Source of the DNA: Rhodococcus oxybenzonivorans | GTDB lineage: Bacteria > Actinomycetota > Actinomycetes > Mycobacteriales > Mycobacteriaceae | Assembly: GCF_003130705.1 (NCBI RefSeq) | Contig: NZ_CP021354.1 | Span: forward strand, 1,922,001-1,986,000 | Length of the DNA: 64,000 nt | Direction: 5' to 3' | Shown here: positions 47,099 to 58,152 of the stretch, piece after piece | How the letters are laid out: every line of letters begins with the position of its first letter | How positions within the stretch are numbered: the first letter of the stretch is position 1 | Position numbers and translations under genes: made by a program | Notes under the pieces: generated by a model | Seen by the model: the letters and a program-made list of their open reading frames with translations, nothing else | Told to the model about the DNA's origin: nothing | The model's database searches: none

Positions 47099-48742
47099 AT
47101 GAGCACGGAGAGCAGTCCCGCGGTGGCGGCGGGCTCCGGTCTGGTCCTGACAGTGCTCGCGTCCAGTCAGTTCCTGATGACACTGGACAGTTCGGTGATG
47201 AACGTGTCGATGGCCACGGTGGCAGCGGACCTCGACACCACGATCACTGGTATTCAGACGGCCATCACCCTCTACACGCTCGTCATGGCGACGCTGATGA
47301 TCACCGGCGGCAAGGTGGGCACCATCATGGGGCGTCGCCGGGCGTTCGCGCTCGGCCTGATCATCTACGGTGTCGGCTCCCTCGTGACGGCGTTGTCACC
47401 CAACCTGGCGGTGTTGCTGATCGGCTGGTCCCTTCTCGAGGGCATCGGGGCGGCACTGATCATGCCCGCGATCGTCGCCCTCGTCGCTGCAAACTTTCCG
47501 GCTGAACGGCGCGCTGCCGCTTACGGTCTGGTGGCCGCGGCCGGTGCGATGGCAGTCGCCGCGGGACCTTTGATCGGTGGTGCGGTGACCACCTTCGCCT
47601 CCTGGCGGTACGTCTTCGTCGGTGAAGTGGTGATCGTTGTCGTCATCCTTCTCGTGCTGCGCCGGATCAACGACGTGCCGCCCGTGAAGGTGCGACTCGA
47701 CCTCGTGGGGTCGGCACTGTCGGTGGCGAGCCTGGGCATGCTCGTGTTCGGTGTGCTGCGCTCGAGTGAGTGGGGGTGGATCGAGGCCAAACCTGGGGGA
47801 GCACAGCTTCTCGGACTGTCACCGGTGGTGTGGCTGCTCTTGGGTGGACTGCTGGTGCTCTACGCCTTCCTGCGGTGGGAAACCCATCTCGCCCACACCG
47901 GTGGTGAACCGCTGATCGATCCCCGACTGCTGCGCAATCGCCAACTTACCGGTGGGCTCAGCATGTTCTTCGCCCAGTTCACGGTGCAGGCGGGGGTGTT
48001 CTTCACCGTCCCTCTGTTTCTGTCGGTGGTGCTCGAACTCAACGCACTGCAGACCGGACTCCGCCTGATCCCACTGTCCATTGCACTCCTGCTGGCCGCC
48101 GCCGGAATCCCCAAGTTCTGGCCGCAGGCGAACCCGCGCCGCGTTGTCCGTTTCGGTCTGACGTCGATGATCGTCGGAATCTTGTTTCTCGTGGCGGGGA
48201 TGGACCCCGGCGCCAACGCCGGTGTGGTGGCCGTGCCGATGTTGCTGATGGGCCTCGGACTGGGCGCCTTGGCTTCCCAGCTCGGAGCCGTCACCGTCTC
48301 CGCCGTCCCGGACTCCCAGAGCGCCGAGGTCGGGGGACTGCAGAACACGGCAACCAACCTCGGCGCATCGTTGGGTACGGCGTTGATCGGATCGGTGCTC
48401 ATCGCGACCCTGAGCACTTCGATCGTGGCCGGTATTCAGGCCAATCCCGACGTGCCCGCGTCGGTGCAACAGCAGGCCACCACCGAACTGGCCGGCGGTG
48501 TCCCGTTCCTGTCCGACACGCAGCTGGGCGCGGCCTTGACGGACGCTTCGGTGCCGGACTCCACCGCTCAGGATGTGCTCGAGCTCAATTCCGACGCGCG
48601 TCTCGAGGCGCTGCGGGTCGCGTACGCAGTCACCGCGCTCCTCGCCATCGCGGCGCTGTTCTTCACAGGCCGTGTTCCTCGGATTCCCGTGGGTGCACCC
48701 GATCGTGGGGACACCGGGCCGGATCCCGACGGACTCGGATAG
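47099..48742 (+). CDS. MFS DHA2-type multidrug efflux transporter
   Basis: 547 aa with about 14 hydrophobic segments, the size and plan of the EmrB/QacA (DHA2) group. The TM1 region has FLMTLDSSVMNVSMATVAADL (Asp in TM1 as in QacA-like proteins), motif A-like GKVGTIMGRRRAFALG, and motif C-like GAMAVAAGPLIGGAVTTFASWRYVF. It exports drugs or lipophilic compounds by proton antiport. It is probably co-transcribed with the DUF2252 gene. No TetR regulator lies next to it. Confidence 0.9.
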   Translation: MSTESSPAVAAGSGLVLTVLASSQFLMTLDSSVMNVSMATVAADLDTTITGIQTAITLYTLVMATLMITGGKVGTIMGRRRAFALGLIIYGVGSLVTALSPNLAVLLIGWSLLEGIGAALIMPAIVALVAANFPAERRAAAYGLVAAAGAMAVAAGPLIGGAVTTFASWRYVFVGEVVIVVVILLVLRRINDVPPVKVRLDLVGSALSVASLGMLVFGVLRSSEWGWIEAKPGGAQLLGLSPVVWLLLGGLLVLYAFLRWETHLAHTGGEPLIDPRLLRNRQLTGGLSMFFAQFTVQAGVFFTVPLFLSVVLELNALQTGLRLIPLSIALLLAAAGIPKFWPQANPRRVVRFGLTSMIVGILFLVAGMDPGANAGVVAVPMLLMGLGLGALASQLGAVTVSAVPDSQSAEVGGLQNTATNLGASLGTALIGSVLIATLSTSIVAGIQANPDVPASVQQQATTELAGGVPFLSDTQLGAALTDASVPDSTAQDVLELNSDARLEALRVAYAVTALLAIAALFFTGRVPRIPVGAPDRGDTGPDPDGLG

Positions 48743-48755
48743 CTCACCCGGCGCG

Positions 48756-49103
48756 TCACCGCCGCCGCAGATCGGGCCACGGCGGACGGCGCAGAACGGC
48801 CAACGTGGCGATCACCGCCGACGCCAAACCGATGAACTCGCCCAATAGCGCGATCCGCGTGGAATCGACGGCCGGCTGCCACGACACCCTGCCGCCGTGG
48901 ATGACGAACACGCCGACCGGTGACGCAGCGAGATCACCGCCCCGCCTGGTATCTCGTACGTTCAGGCTGCCGGAGCGAAACCCGCGGTGAACCCGCGCGA
49001 CGGTGATGACCGTGGAACCGTCCGCCGTCTCGTAGGGCTCACCGAAGACGCGCGGCGCCCCGGCATCGTCCTGCCGAAGGTCCACGACTTTCCGAACTTC
49101 CAT
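48756..49103 (-). CDS. GerW/YtfJ-like small protein
   Basis: 115 aa from the ATG at 49103 (TGGAGAG upstream); a GTG at 49115 is the alternative. Residues 15-75 follow the GerW (sporulation protein YtfJ) pattern: RVFGEPYETADGSTVITVARV and the later SPVGVFVIHGGRVSWQPAVD, then a hydrophobic C-terminal segment (IALLGEFIGLASAVIATLAVL). Rhodococcus does not form endospores, so the role differs from that in Bacillus. It converges with the DHA2 exporter gene. Confidence 0.7.
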   Translation of the reverse strand: MEVRKVVDLRQDDAGAPRVFGEPYETADGSTVITVARVHRGFRSGSLNVRDTRRGGDLAASPVGVFVIHGGRVSWQPAVDSTRIALLGEFIGLASAVIATLAVLRRPPWPDLRRR

Positions 49104-49230
49104 TTCGCTCTCCACACCGTCCCGGGATGCCGACGAACCTCACCATCGTCACACGCCTCGGTGCCCCAGATGCCGGATTGGACTCGCCAGCGTTGTCGCG
49201 GCTGTCCGGAGCTGGCCCTACCATGACTCC

Positions 49231-50622
49231 ATGGCAGCTTCGGGCTCACGCAGACACCTCTCCGTCGTTCCCGACCAGCCGGTCATCGACCGGCCTTCGC
49301 AGCGCTCGGGACGACTCGACGTCGTGAGCTACCAGCTGCGCATCGAGCTCGACGACGTGTCGCCCACCATCTGGCGGCAGTTCGTCGTCCCGTCGAATCT
49401 GCGGCTCAACCAGCTGCATCCAGTGCTTCAGACGGTGATGGGGTGGTACGACAGCCACCTGCACGCGTGGGTCGGTGGGGAGCCGCCCGCATCCGAGCGG
49501 TACGAGATGCAGGAGAGCATCGACGAGGGCTTCGCCGACGATGACGACGAGTTGTGCGAGGACGACATCCGGCTGGACCAGGTGCTGGTGCAGCCGGGCG
49601 ACCAGTTGTCGTATACCTACGACTTCGGGGACGGCTGGAACCATACGATCGTCCTGGAGCAAATCCGGGCCGGTGATCCTGAGCCGAAAACGCAGTGCCT
49701 CGCCGGTGCCCGGGCGTGCCCTCCCGAGAATTCGGGCGGACCCGGTGGCTACGCCGATCTGCTGGGGGTGCTGGCCGACCCGAGCCATCCCGAGCACAAC
49801 GACGCGAGCGCGTGGGTGGGTTCGGGATTCTCGCCCGAGTCTTTCGACCCCGCTGTCGTCGATGCGAGTCTGGGAGGACACGAGGCGGTCCGGGCGCACG
49901 GCCCGGTGCCGGACTCGGCATTTGCAGAGTTGCTCCGCCACATGCCGCCTCGCGCTGCGCCGCAGGTCTATTCGATGCTCGAACGTGCCCACCTGACCCA
50001 ACGATCGGGTGACTACCTCGGCGCGCAGGAGGCGGTGACACTGCACCTGCGCTGGTTCCTGCAGCGCATCGGACCCGACGGCATCACCCTGACGAAGGCC
50101 GGTCACCTCCCGCCGGCCGTGGTGGCCGAGACCCGGGAACTACCGGGATTCGACGGTTGGCCGTCGACCAACAACCGCGAGAACGACCAGCGGCCGGTGC
50201 ACCTGCTGCACGTGTACACGAAGACACTCGGGTTGGCGCGCAAGTACAAGGGCAAGCTGGTGCAGACCAAGCTGGGGGCCGAGTTTGCGGGCAACGCGCG
50301 CGGAATGTGGAGCCACCTCCTCACCCGATTGCCCCTCGGCGCCGATCGGGTGGAGCGGGAGGCCGGATACCTGGTGCTCCTCGCCCTCGCCGCCGGTGCG
50401 TCACCCAAGGAACGTCAGAGCGTGGTCGCCGAGGGACTCGCCGCCCTCGGGTGGCGGGCGAGCGACAAAACCGTGGTCGAGGGGCTGGAGGCCTACTGGA
50501 TCGCTCGGCCGACCATCGAGTTCCTCATGCTCACCGGTGCGATCGGCGAAGGTTACGGGGTGCACGACACCAGCGACCCGGAGTGGGGTCGACTCCTCGC
50601 GCGCATGGTGTTGTCGGTGTGA
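49231..50622 (+). CDS. pRiA4b ORF-3/IS1096 TnpR-like family protein
   Basis: 463 aa. Residues ~30-200 match the pRiA4b ORF-3 family: VSYQLRIELDDVSPTIWRQFVVPSNLRLNQLHPVLQTVMGW, DSHLHAWV, YTYDFGDGWNHTIVLE and GGPGGYADLL. The C-terminal ~250 residues form a separate helical region of unknown type (with TKAGHLPPAVVAE and MWSHLLTRLPLG). The family is named from mobile elements, but chromosomal solo copies are common and its biochemical role is not known. I see no transposase or inverted repeats nearby, so this is not evidence for an insertion sequence. Confidence 0.82.
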   Translation: MAASGSRRHLSVVPDQPVIDRPSQRSGRLDVVSYQLRIELDDVSPTIWRQFVVPSNLRLNQLHPVLQTVMGWYDSHLHAWVGGEPPASERYEMQESIDEGFADDDDELCEDDIRLDQVLVQPGDQLSYTYDFGDGWNHTIVLEQIRAGDPEPKTQCLAGARACPPENSGGPGGYADLLGVLADPSHPEHNDASAWVGSGFSPESFDPAVVDASLGGHEAVRAHGPVPDSAFAELLRHMPPRAAPQVYSMLERAHLTQRSGDYLGAQEAVTLHLRWFLQRIGPDGITLTKAGHLPPAVVAETRELPGFDGWPSTNNRENDQRPVHLLHVYTKTLGLARKYKGKLVQTKLGAEFAGNARGMWSHLLTRLPLGADRVEREAGYLVLLALAAGASPKERQSVVAEGLAALGWRASDKTVVEGLEAYWIARPTIEFLMLTGAIGEGYGVHDTSDPEWGRLLARMVLSV

Positions 50623-50713
50623 GGTGGCGGCTCGGACTCCGACGAGGGGAACTGGAACCCACCTCGTGACGCAGTCTGGCGTCGTTGATCGCTGACTTCT
50701 GCCGCGAAATCGA

Positions 50714-51511
50714 TCACTCGATCGCTTGGCAGGCCGGCGGATCGAGTTCGAGTGCAGTGTCGGCCGGCGCAAACCTGGCGCTGATGCTTACGTGGTCGAC
50801 CGAATGCTGCTGCCCAAACAAGGAATAGGGTTCGTAGGGCCCGAACTCGAACTCGAGTGAACGTAGCGCACCCTCGCCGGTGAGCTCGACGGCAATCGGG
50901 CCACCCAATCGCCCAAGAATCCAACGATCTCCCCAGACCCGGTCCGGTCTGTCCACGAACTCATCTTCCGGCTGTGTGGCTGAGGGCATGAGTTCTACCT
51001 CGAAGGTATCGAGTGCTGGATCGATCATCCGCGCCTGCTTGATTTCGCCGCGCAGGCTCTCGACGACTGCTCCGGTGACCCGCAACGCTTCTTCGACACT
51101 TATGGTGTCGGTGAAGTAGCCAACCGGCGCGTGGGGGTTCATCCAACAGCGCTGTCCGGCGGCACCGATGGATCCACCGACAGTCTCGCTCACCGTGTTT
51201 TCGGCGCCTTCTCCACCAAGCCCGATCACCGTCCCGACCTCGATCTCTGCAGGCGGTTGCGTCTCACCGACCTCGAACCGGAATCGACCCTCAGATAGGG
51301 CGATGAGGCCTTCGCCTGCCCAACGCGCATCCGTACTCTCGGCCCCTACTGACAGCGTCAGCACCTCTGCGGAGAATGCGTCGTTCGCCGCTGCCCCTAC
51401 AAATGACTCGGGCGCGAGCCCTCCGCCAGGTGGCGTCGGCGTGTCATCGGAGCAGCCAACTGTCATCGCTGCAGTGATCACGCACAGGACGCTTGCTGCG
51501 AGGGTTCTCAT
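50714..51511 (-). CDS. Predicted lipoprotein
   Basis: 265 aa from the ATG at 51511. The lipobox MTVGC gives lipidated Cys20, followed by an SDDTPTPPGGG linker. The mature domain is acidic with many Glu/Val repeats, and a single Cys pair (QRCWMNP and PPACQAIE) could form a disulfide. No family is recognised. It is located outside the membrane and stands alone between the pRiA4b-type gene and dinB. An ATG 24 nt upstream is possible but gives an unusual signal peptide. Confidence 0.75.
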   Translation of the reverse strand: MRTLAASVLCVITAAMTVGCSDDTPTPPGGGLAPESFVGAAANDAFSAEVLTLSVGAESTDARWAGEGLIALSEGRFRFEVGETQPPAEIEVGTVIGLGGEGAENTVSETVGGSIGAAGQRCWMNPHAPVGYFTDTISVEEALRVTGAVVESLRGEIKQARMIDPALDTFEVELMPSATQPEDEFVDRPDRVWGDRWILGRLGGPIAVELTGEGALRSLEFEFGPYEPYSLFGQQHSVDHVSISARFAPADTALELDPPACQAIE

Positions 51512-51691
51512 GCCGCTATTTCTCGGCCGACTCAACATGCACGGCATCCCTTCGCTCGACTGACGCCCGTGGGTGCCCTGCCACACGTCGCCGGTGCGGG
51601 GGATCGAGGCAAAGTCTATCGCTACCCCGTCCAGTAGCTTCCGCGTCGCGTTTCGAGGTGCTGGCTCCGCCTATTCCGGCACACTGATTCC

Positions 51692-52765
51692 ATGACCACA
51701 CCGCCGCATCGCAGGTGGGTGCTGCATGTCGATCTCGACCAGTTCATCGCTGCGGTGGAGGTGCTGCGCCGCCCCGAGCTGCGGGGCAAGCCCGTGGTGG
51801 TCGGTGGGCGCGGCGACCCCACCGAACGCGGGGTGGTGTCGACGGCGTCGTACGAGGCCCGCGAGTTCGGGGTGGGGTCCGGGATGCCGCTGCGGACCGC
51901 GGCCCGCAAGATCCCCGACGCCGTGTTCCTGCCCGTCGACGCCGAGGCCTACACCGAGGTGTCCGCGGTGGTGATGGATACGTTGCGGAAGATGGACGCC
52001 GTGGTGGAGGTGATGGGCTGGGACGAGGCGTTTCTCGGTGTGGAAACCGAGGATCCCGAGACGTTCGCCCGCGCCATTCAGGCGGCGGTGCTCGAGGCGA
52101 CCGGGCTGCATTGCTCAGTGGGAATCGGCGACAACAAGTTGCGTGCCAAGATCGCGACCGGATTCGGGAAGCCGCAGGGCATCTTCCGTCTGACGGGGGC
52201 GAATTGGTTCGAGGTCATGGGGGAGCGGGACACCCGCTCGCTGTGGGGCATCGGCAGCAAGACTGCGAAAAAGCTTGCCGCCCTGGGGCTGAACACGGTG
52301 AGCGAGTTGGCGGCGGCCGCGGACGAGGACCTCGCCACGACGTTCGGCCCGACCATGGGACCGTGGTACGGCAGGATCGGCCGGGGCATCGACCGTTCGC
52401 CGGTGACCGCCGATCCGTGGGTTGCCCGCTCCCACAGTCGGGAGACGACGTTTCAGCAGAATCTCGACGACTGGTCCGCCGTCACCGAAGAGATCCGACG
52501 TCTCGCCGTGCGGGTGCGGGAAGACATTGTGGCAGAGAATCGTCCGGCCGTTCGCGTCGCGCTGAAGGTGCGCTACGCGCCGTTCATCACCCGCACCACC
52601 AGCAAGGCTTTGCCGGAACCGACGTTCGACGTCGACATCATCTGCGACGCCGCCGCGGCCTTGGTCGACCGATTCGACCACGACCGCGAAGTGCGCCTCC
52701 TCGGCGTGCGGTTGGAGATGACGCCGCCCACAAGGACGATCACCACCGGTTTGGAGGGGCATTGA
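51692..52765 (+). CDS. dinB: Y-family DNA polymerase IV
   Basis: 357 aa. Y-family polymerase with the first catalytic Asp in HVDLDQFIAAVEVLRRPELRG, the SYEAREFGVGSGMPL block and the second acidic pair in MGWDEAFLGVET (DE in place of SIDEAYLD). HhH and little-finger regions follow (GIGSKTAKKLAALGL and HSRETTFQQNLDD). It performs translesion synthesis. Slightly shorter than E. coli DinB (351 aa) plus tail, and no C-terminal beta-clamp motif is obvious. The frameshifted DUF6544-like gene starts directly at its stop (TGAATG). Confidence 0.88.
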   Translation: MTTPPHRRWVLHVDLDQFIAAVEVLRRPELRGKPVVVGGRGDPTERGVVSTASYEAREFGVGSGMPLRTAARKIPDAVFLPVDAEAYTEVSAVVMDTLRKMDAVVEVMGWDEAFLGVETEDPETFARAIQAAVLEATGLHCSVGIGDNKLRAKIATGFGKPQGIFRLTGANWFEVMGERDTRSLWGIGSKTAKKLAALGLNTVSELAAAADEDLATTFGPTMGPWYGRIGRGIDRSPVTADPWVARSHSRETTFQQNLDDWSAVTEEIRRLAVRVREDIVAENRPAVRVALKVRYAPFITRTTSKALPEPTFDVDIICDAAAALVDRFDHDREVRLLGVRLEMTPPTRTITTGLEGH

Positions 52766-53525
52766 ATGTCTGAGCCGTTGTCCGTTCCTCGGGCCGCCCG
52801 CCACGTGAGGGGGCAGTGGAAGAGCTTGGCGAATGTGCATGGGACCGGGCAACGGTTTCATGCCACACTCGCCGAGGATCTTCCGCTCGTGGCCCGCCGT
52901 TGGATCGTCCGTGCCGTCGTCGAGAACACGCCGCTTGCCCGAGCGGTGCGGCTGGAGATGCGTGGACAGATCCGGCTCAGAGACTGGCGGCCGTTTACCG
53001 CCACCCAGCTCATCGCCCCGGGGGGAAGGGTTTATCTGGGCCGCTACGGCGAAGGTAGGGGGTCTGCCGATTATGGGTTACGACCGTTTCACCAGCGGTA
53101 GCGGTGAGATGCGGTGGCGACTCGGCGGACTGATCCCCGTGATGTCCGCCCGGGGTCGTGATGTCACCGCCAGTGCGGCCGGACGCCTGGCCGGGGAGAG
53201 CATCTTCGTGCCGACCGCCTTTCCCCTGGCACGCTGGACCGGCGACGGGAACGATGTCTCGGCGACGTGGACCGTGGCTGGTCGCGAGGAGACCGTGCAC
53301 CTGAACATTGCCGACGACGGCGCCCTGCGCGGTGTGCGGATGCAGCGGTGGGGCAACCCCGAAGGGCGGGGGTTCGGCCGTTACCGGTTCACCGTGGCGG
53401 TCGAGTCCGAGCGTACGTTTGCCGGTATCACCATCCCGGCGCGCCTGCGCGCGGGATGGGACACCGGCGGCGCGTCGACCGGAGAATTCTTTCGCGCCGA
53501 GATCACCGACGCCCACTTCCGCTGA
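52766..53525 (+). pseudogene. DUF6544/DUF6920-like protein, frameshifted
   Basis: The first 85 codons from 52766 read MSEPLSVPRAARHVRGQWKS to ATQLIAPGG; then the conserved reading continues in the next frame as GFIWAATAKVGGLPIMGYDRF through to ITDAHFR at 53525. The break falls in a run of six G (53030-53035); one G fewer restores a single ~250-aa protein. The whole resembles a widespread actinobacterial family with a GFxWxA motif and no known function. Either the gene is inactive, the run is phase-variable, or the base count is a sequencing error. Confidence 0.7.
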
Positions 53526-53602
53526 CGCCACAGCCGCACGTCGCGTTGGCTGGGGTGGTGCAAGCACGCATGCAGAGGGGAACATTCTGGCATCCTCGGA
53601 TC

Positions 53603-54940
53603 ATGGCGGAACAGCGCAGAATTGAGCGCCTCGGCCCGAGCGACCTGACGGAACTGGCCTCAGACGTCGGGCCGGTGCCCATGAATGTCGGTGCCGTGCT
53701 CTTCCTTGCCGGTGACGGGACAGTGGATTCGGCGACCATCGAGGCCACGCTCACGAAGCGGATCAGTGGGATACGACGGTTGCGGCAATGTCTGGGCGAC
53801 CCGCCGCCGGGCCTGGGCCGGCCGTACTGGGCCGACGACGAACACTATGACGTCGGTGCCCATTTCGCCCGGGTGCGCTGCCCGGCCCCGGGTGACCGCG
53901 ACACCGCTCTGGCGATCGCGGTGGACGCAGTCACCCAGCCGCTGCCTCGCTCACGGCCGCTGTGGAGAGCGATCATCATCACCGACCTCGCAGACAATTG
54001 CGGTGCCGTCGGCCTCGTGATGGTGCTGCACCATGTGCTCGCCGACGGAATCGGTGGCCTGGCGATCCTCGCGCATCTGGTCGACGGCATGGCCGCGGCG
54101 GGATCGGCGGACGAGATCCCCGCTACGTCCCCGTCGCCACGGCCGATGGAGCTTCTCGCCGACTGCGCCGTCGAACGCCTCCGCACGCTGCGGCAGATTC
54201 CGCGGACCGTGGCACACGTGCGCGGGGGCTGGAACGAACTCGGACACAGTATCGGTCGCCGCGCACCCCGCTGTTCCCTGAATGCGCCAACCGGGCCGCG
54301 CCGCAGGATGACGGCGGTGGAGACCGACCTCCGCACTCTTCGGGAAGCAGGGCGGAGTTCCGGGGCAACCGTCAACGATGTCCTCCTTGCCGCGATCACG
54401 GGAGCCCTGGCCGTACTCCTGCACCGACGGGGCGAGTTCCCGCTCGAGCTTGTGGTCTCGGTACCGGTCTCCGCCCGAAGGTCGACAACGAGCGGGCACC
54501 TCGGGAATCAGGTGGGGGTCATGCCGGTCCGGGTACCGCTGGCCGGAGGTCCGGCAGAGCGGTTAACCGCTATTTCGCGGATTACCCGCGCTCAGAAGAT
54601 CAGAACCCGTGGTACGTCAGCGGCACTGATCGGGCCCCTTTTCCGGCTTCTGGCAGCTGTGAAACTCTTTCGGTGGTTCGTCGACCGTCAACGTCTCGTC
54701 AACTCGTTCTTGTCCAACTTGCCAGGTCCGCCGTCCCCACTAGCCATCGCCGGGGTTCCGATCGCGTCGATGGTGCCGATTACCGTCACTGCGGGAAATG
54801 TCGGTGTCGCGTTCGCGGCGCTGTCGTATGCCGGCACCCTCACGGTCACGATCATCGCCGACCCCGACGTGGTACCGGAGATCGACGACCTCGCTGCGGC
54901 CCTGCACGAACAATTCCGGGCGATCGACGAGGAAGCTTAG
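53603..54940 (+). CDS. Wax ester synthase/diacylglycerol acyltransferase (WS/DGAT)
   Basis: 445 aa from the ATG at 53603; open frame upstream is shadow. The catalytic HHxxxDG motif is His143-His144-Val-Leu-Ala-Asp148-Gly149. It also has MNVGAVLFLAGDG at the start, RPLWRAIIITDL and the C-terminal SNLPGPPSPLAIAGVPI block. WS/DGAT enzymes make triacylglycerol and wax esters from acyl-CoA. Rhodococci carry many copies, several induced in dormancy. It is adjacent to the DevR/DevS system here, which suggests storage-lipid synthesis on oxygen limitation, as with tgs1 in M. tuberculosis. Confidence 0.9.
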   Translation: MAEQRRIERLGPSDLTELASDVGPVPMNVGAVLFLAGDGTVDSATIEATLTKRISGIRRLRQCLGDPPPGLGRPYWADDEHYDVGAHFARVRCPAPGDRDTALAIAVDAVTQPLPRSRPLWRAIIITDLADNCGAVGLVMVLHHVLADGIGGLAILAHLVDGMAAAGSADEIPATSPSPRPMELLADCAVERLRTLRQIPRTVAHVRGGWNELGHSIGRRAPRCSLNAPTGPRRRMTAVETDLRTLREAGRSSGATVNDVLLAAITGALAVLLHRRGEFPLELVVSVPVSARRSTTSGHLGNQVGVMPVRVPLAGGPAERLTAISRITRAQKIRTRGTSAALIGPLFRLLAAVKLFRWFVDRQRLVNSFLSNLPGPPSPLAIAGVPIASMVPITVTAGNVGVAFAALSYAGTLTVTIIADPDVVPEIDDLAAALHEQFRAIDEEA

Positions 54941-54975
54941 CTAGCTCCCGCCGCCGGGATTGGGATGATGCGACG

Positions 54976-55626
54976 TCAATGCCGTGTGGTGCGGCTGTTC
55001 GGGAGTTTGGTGGCGATGACGGCGGCCTGAGTGCGGCGTTCGACGCCGAGCTTGCTCAATAACCGGGATACATAATTCTTCACGGTTTTTTCCGCGAGGA
55101 ACATGCGCTCCGCGATCTGCCGGTTGGTCAATCCTTCGCCCAGAAGAGTCAGGAGTGTGCGTTCCTGGTTGGTCAGTCCGGCGACCAGTCCTTCTTCCTC
55201 GCTGGGCTTTGCCCGCAGTTTTTCCATCAGGGCGGCGGCCGCACGATTGTCGAGCAGTGACTTCCCGGCACCGACCTCGCGGACTGCGTGGGCCAGTTCG
55301 GTGCCGCGGATGTCTTTGAGGGCGTACCCGCTGGCACCGGCAAGGATGGCGTCGAGCATGGCCTGTTCGTCGGTGAAGGAGGTCAACATCAAGCACCGCA
55401 GGTCGGGCAGCTGAGAGAGCAGGTCGCGGCACAGTTCGATGCCGTTGCCGTCGGGTAGCCGCACGTCGAGGACGGCGACGTCGGGTTGCAGTGCGGGAAT
55501 TCGTGCAAGAGCCTCGGCGCAGTTCCCGGCCTCGCCGATGACGGTCAGTTCCGGATCGGTGGACAGCAGATCCGCGATACCGCGGCGCACGACCTCGTGA
55601 TCGTCGACGAGAAAGACTGTGATCAT
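54976..55626 (-). CDS. devR: NarL/LuxR-type response regulator, DevR (DosR)-like
   Basis: 216 aa, nearly the length of mycobacterial DevR (217 aa). The receiver has the phosphoacceptor Asp54 in [10 protein letters not shown], Thr82 and Lys104, the same positions as in DevR. The LuxR helix-turn-helix at 150-206 ([20 protein letters not shown] and [16 protein letters not shown]) contains the TVKNYVS DNA-reading helix. It activates the dormancy regulon in mycobacteria when phosphorylated by DevS/DosT. The cognate sensor gene lies ~800 bp away on the opposite strand, with a PNPOx-fold gene between. Confidence 0.85.
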   Translation of the reverse strand: MITVFLVDDHEVVRRGIADLLSTDPELTVIGEAGNCAEALARIPALQPDVAVLDVRLPDGNGIELCRDLLSQLPDLRCLMLTSFTDEQAMLDAILAGASGYALKDIRGTELAHAVREVGAGKSLLDNRAAAALMEKLRAKPSEEEGLVAGLTNQERTLLTLLGEGLTNRQIAERMFLAEKTVKNYVSRLLSKLGVERRTQAAVIATKLPNSRTTRH

Positions 55627-55681
55627 GCGGCTCAGAACTCCATTTCCGGTGGTCAGCGCCCTGCCTGACAGCGTACGTGAT

Positions 55682-55705
55682 GAGGCAGCCCCTTATAGCT
55701 GCCTC
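55682..55705. terminator. 8-bp hairpin between the PNPOx and devR genes
   Basis: GAGGCAGC-cccttata-GCTGCCTC forms a perfect 8-bp stem in the 98-bp gap between two reverse-strand genes. It could terminate the upstream PNPOx transcript or attenuate read-through into devR. Confidence 0.5.
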
Positions 55706-55724
55706 GAGCATTTCTGCGATGTGG

Positions 55725-56171
55725 TCAGCGGAGGTCACCGGCGGGGCGGAGCAGAGTGGTGCGGTGCCCGCTGATCTGTTCGATGCCGATAACGAGGTAG
55801 CGGTCGTCACGAGAGCTGCGCCACGGTACGCGGGCCGGATCGGCGAAGCCGATCAACCCGTCGGTGTCGGACAGTACCCGTGACCTGCCCATTGCCAGAA
55901 CACTCCAGCCGCTGCGGGTGGCCGGGTCGATGGTCCCCGCCTCGAACGCGAGCACCCCCCGGTCGAACCTGTCGAACCACGGGTTGTTGCCGGTGGGGAT
56001 GACGAGATCGCCGTCGAGGGCCGCGAACGTGACCGGCCGCACCGCGGGCAGCGCGTCCTCGGTGTAGACCAGCCGGCCGGTCGGAACCGAGCGCAGCAAC
56101 CTCCGGCATTCGGCAACGGGGAGCGGACCGTCCGAATCCATGGCCACCACGGGTGGTTTTTCCTGATACAT
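55725..56171 (-). CDS. Pyridoxamine 5'-phosphate oxidase-fold flavin/F420-binding protein
   Basis: 148 aa from the ATG at 56171. The split-barrel pattern is clear: MDSDGPLPVAECRRLLRSVPTGRLVYTE, LPAVRPVTFAALDGDLVIPTGNN and the basic C-terminal LVIGIEQISGHRTTLL. Such proteins bind FMN, F420 or biliverdin; several lie in the mycobacterial DosR regulon. It sits directly between devR and devS and has a half-site GGGACT about 115 bp upstream of its start. It is likely a dormancy-regulon member. Enzymatic activity cannot be told from sequence. Confidence 0.8.
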   Translation of the reverse strand: MYQEKPPVVAMDSDGPLPVAECRRLLRSVPTGRLVYTEDALPAVRPVTFAALDGDLVIPTGNNPWFDRFDRGVLAFEAGTIDPATRSGWSVLAMGRSRVLSDTDGLIGFADPARVPWRSSRDDRYLVIGIEQISGHRTTLLRPAGDLR

Positions 56172-56411
56172 GACTGCTTCTTCCGTGGGACGAGTACCGA
56201 CCCCACCAGCATCGGGGCTGGTGCCAGGACGCAAACAGAGGACAAAGTCGTCACTGTGGCCGTCGAGCGCCCCGACTGCGATTTCCGGGACTGTTCCGGC
56301 TGTACTCGTTGACCGTCCTCCTCGAGCCACGTGATAGGGGCGGGTGAACCGCCGTGCCTGCCTGCGTGGTCGTGGTGTGATGGGGGGTGAGTGTCGATAA
56401 TCGGCAAGTAG

Positions 56412-58127
<1,716 letters not shown>

Positions 58128-58152
58128 AGTGTTTTGTCGGGTGGCATAACCT

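Noticed and set aside
49231..50622. Insertion sequence around the pRiA4b ORF-3/IS1096 TnpR-like gene
   Set aside because: The name comes from mobile elements, but no transposase, inverted repeats or target duplication are seen nearby.
56187..56210. DevR box upstream of the PNPOx gene (GGGACGAGTACCGACCCC)
   Set aside because: The halves look similar to a DosR site, but the spacing does not fit the consensus. Only the better match at 61873-61887 is kept.
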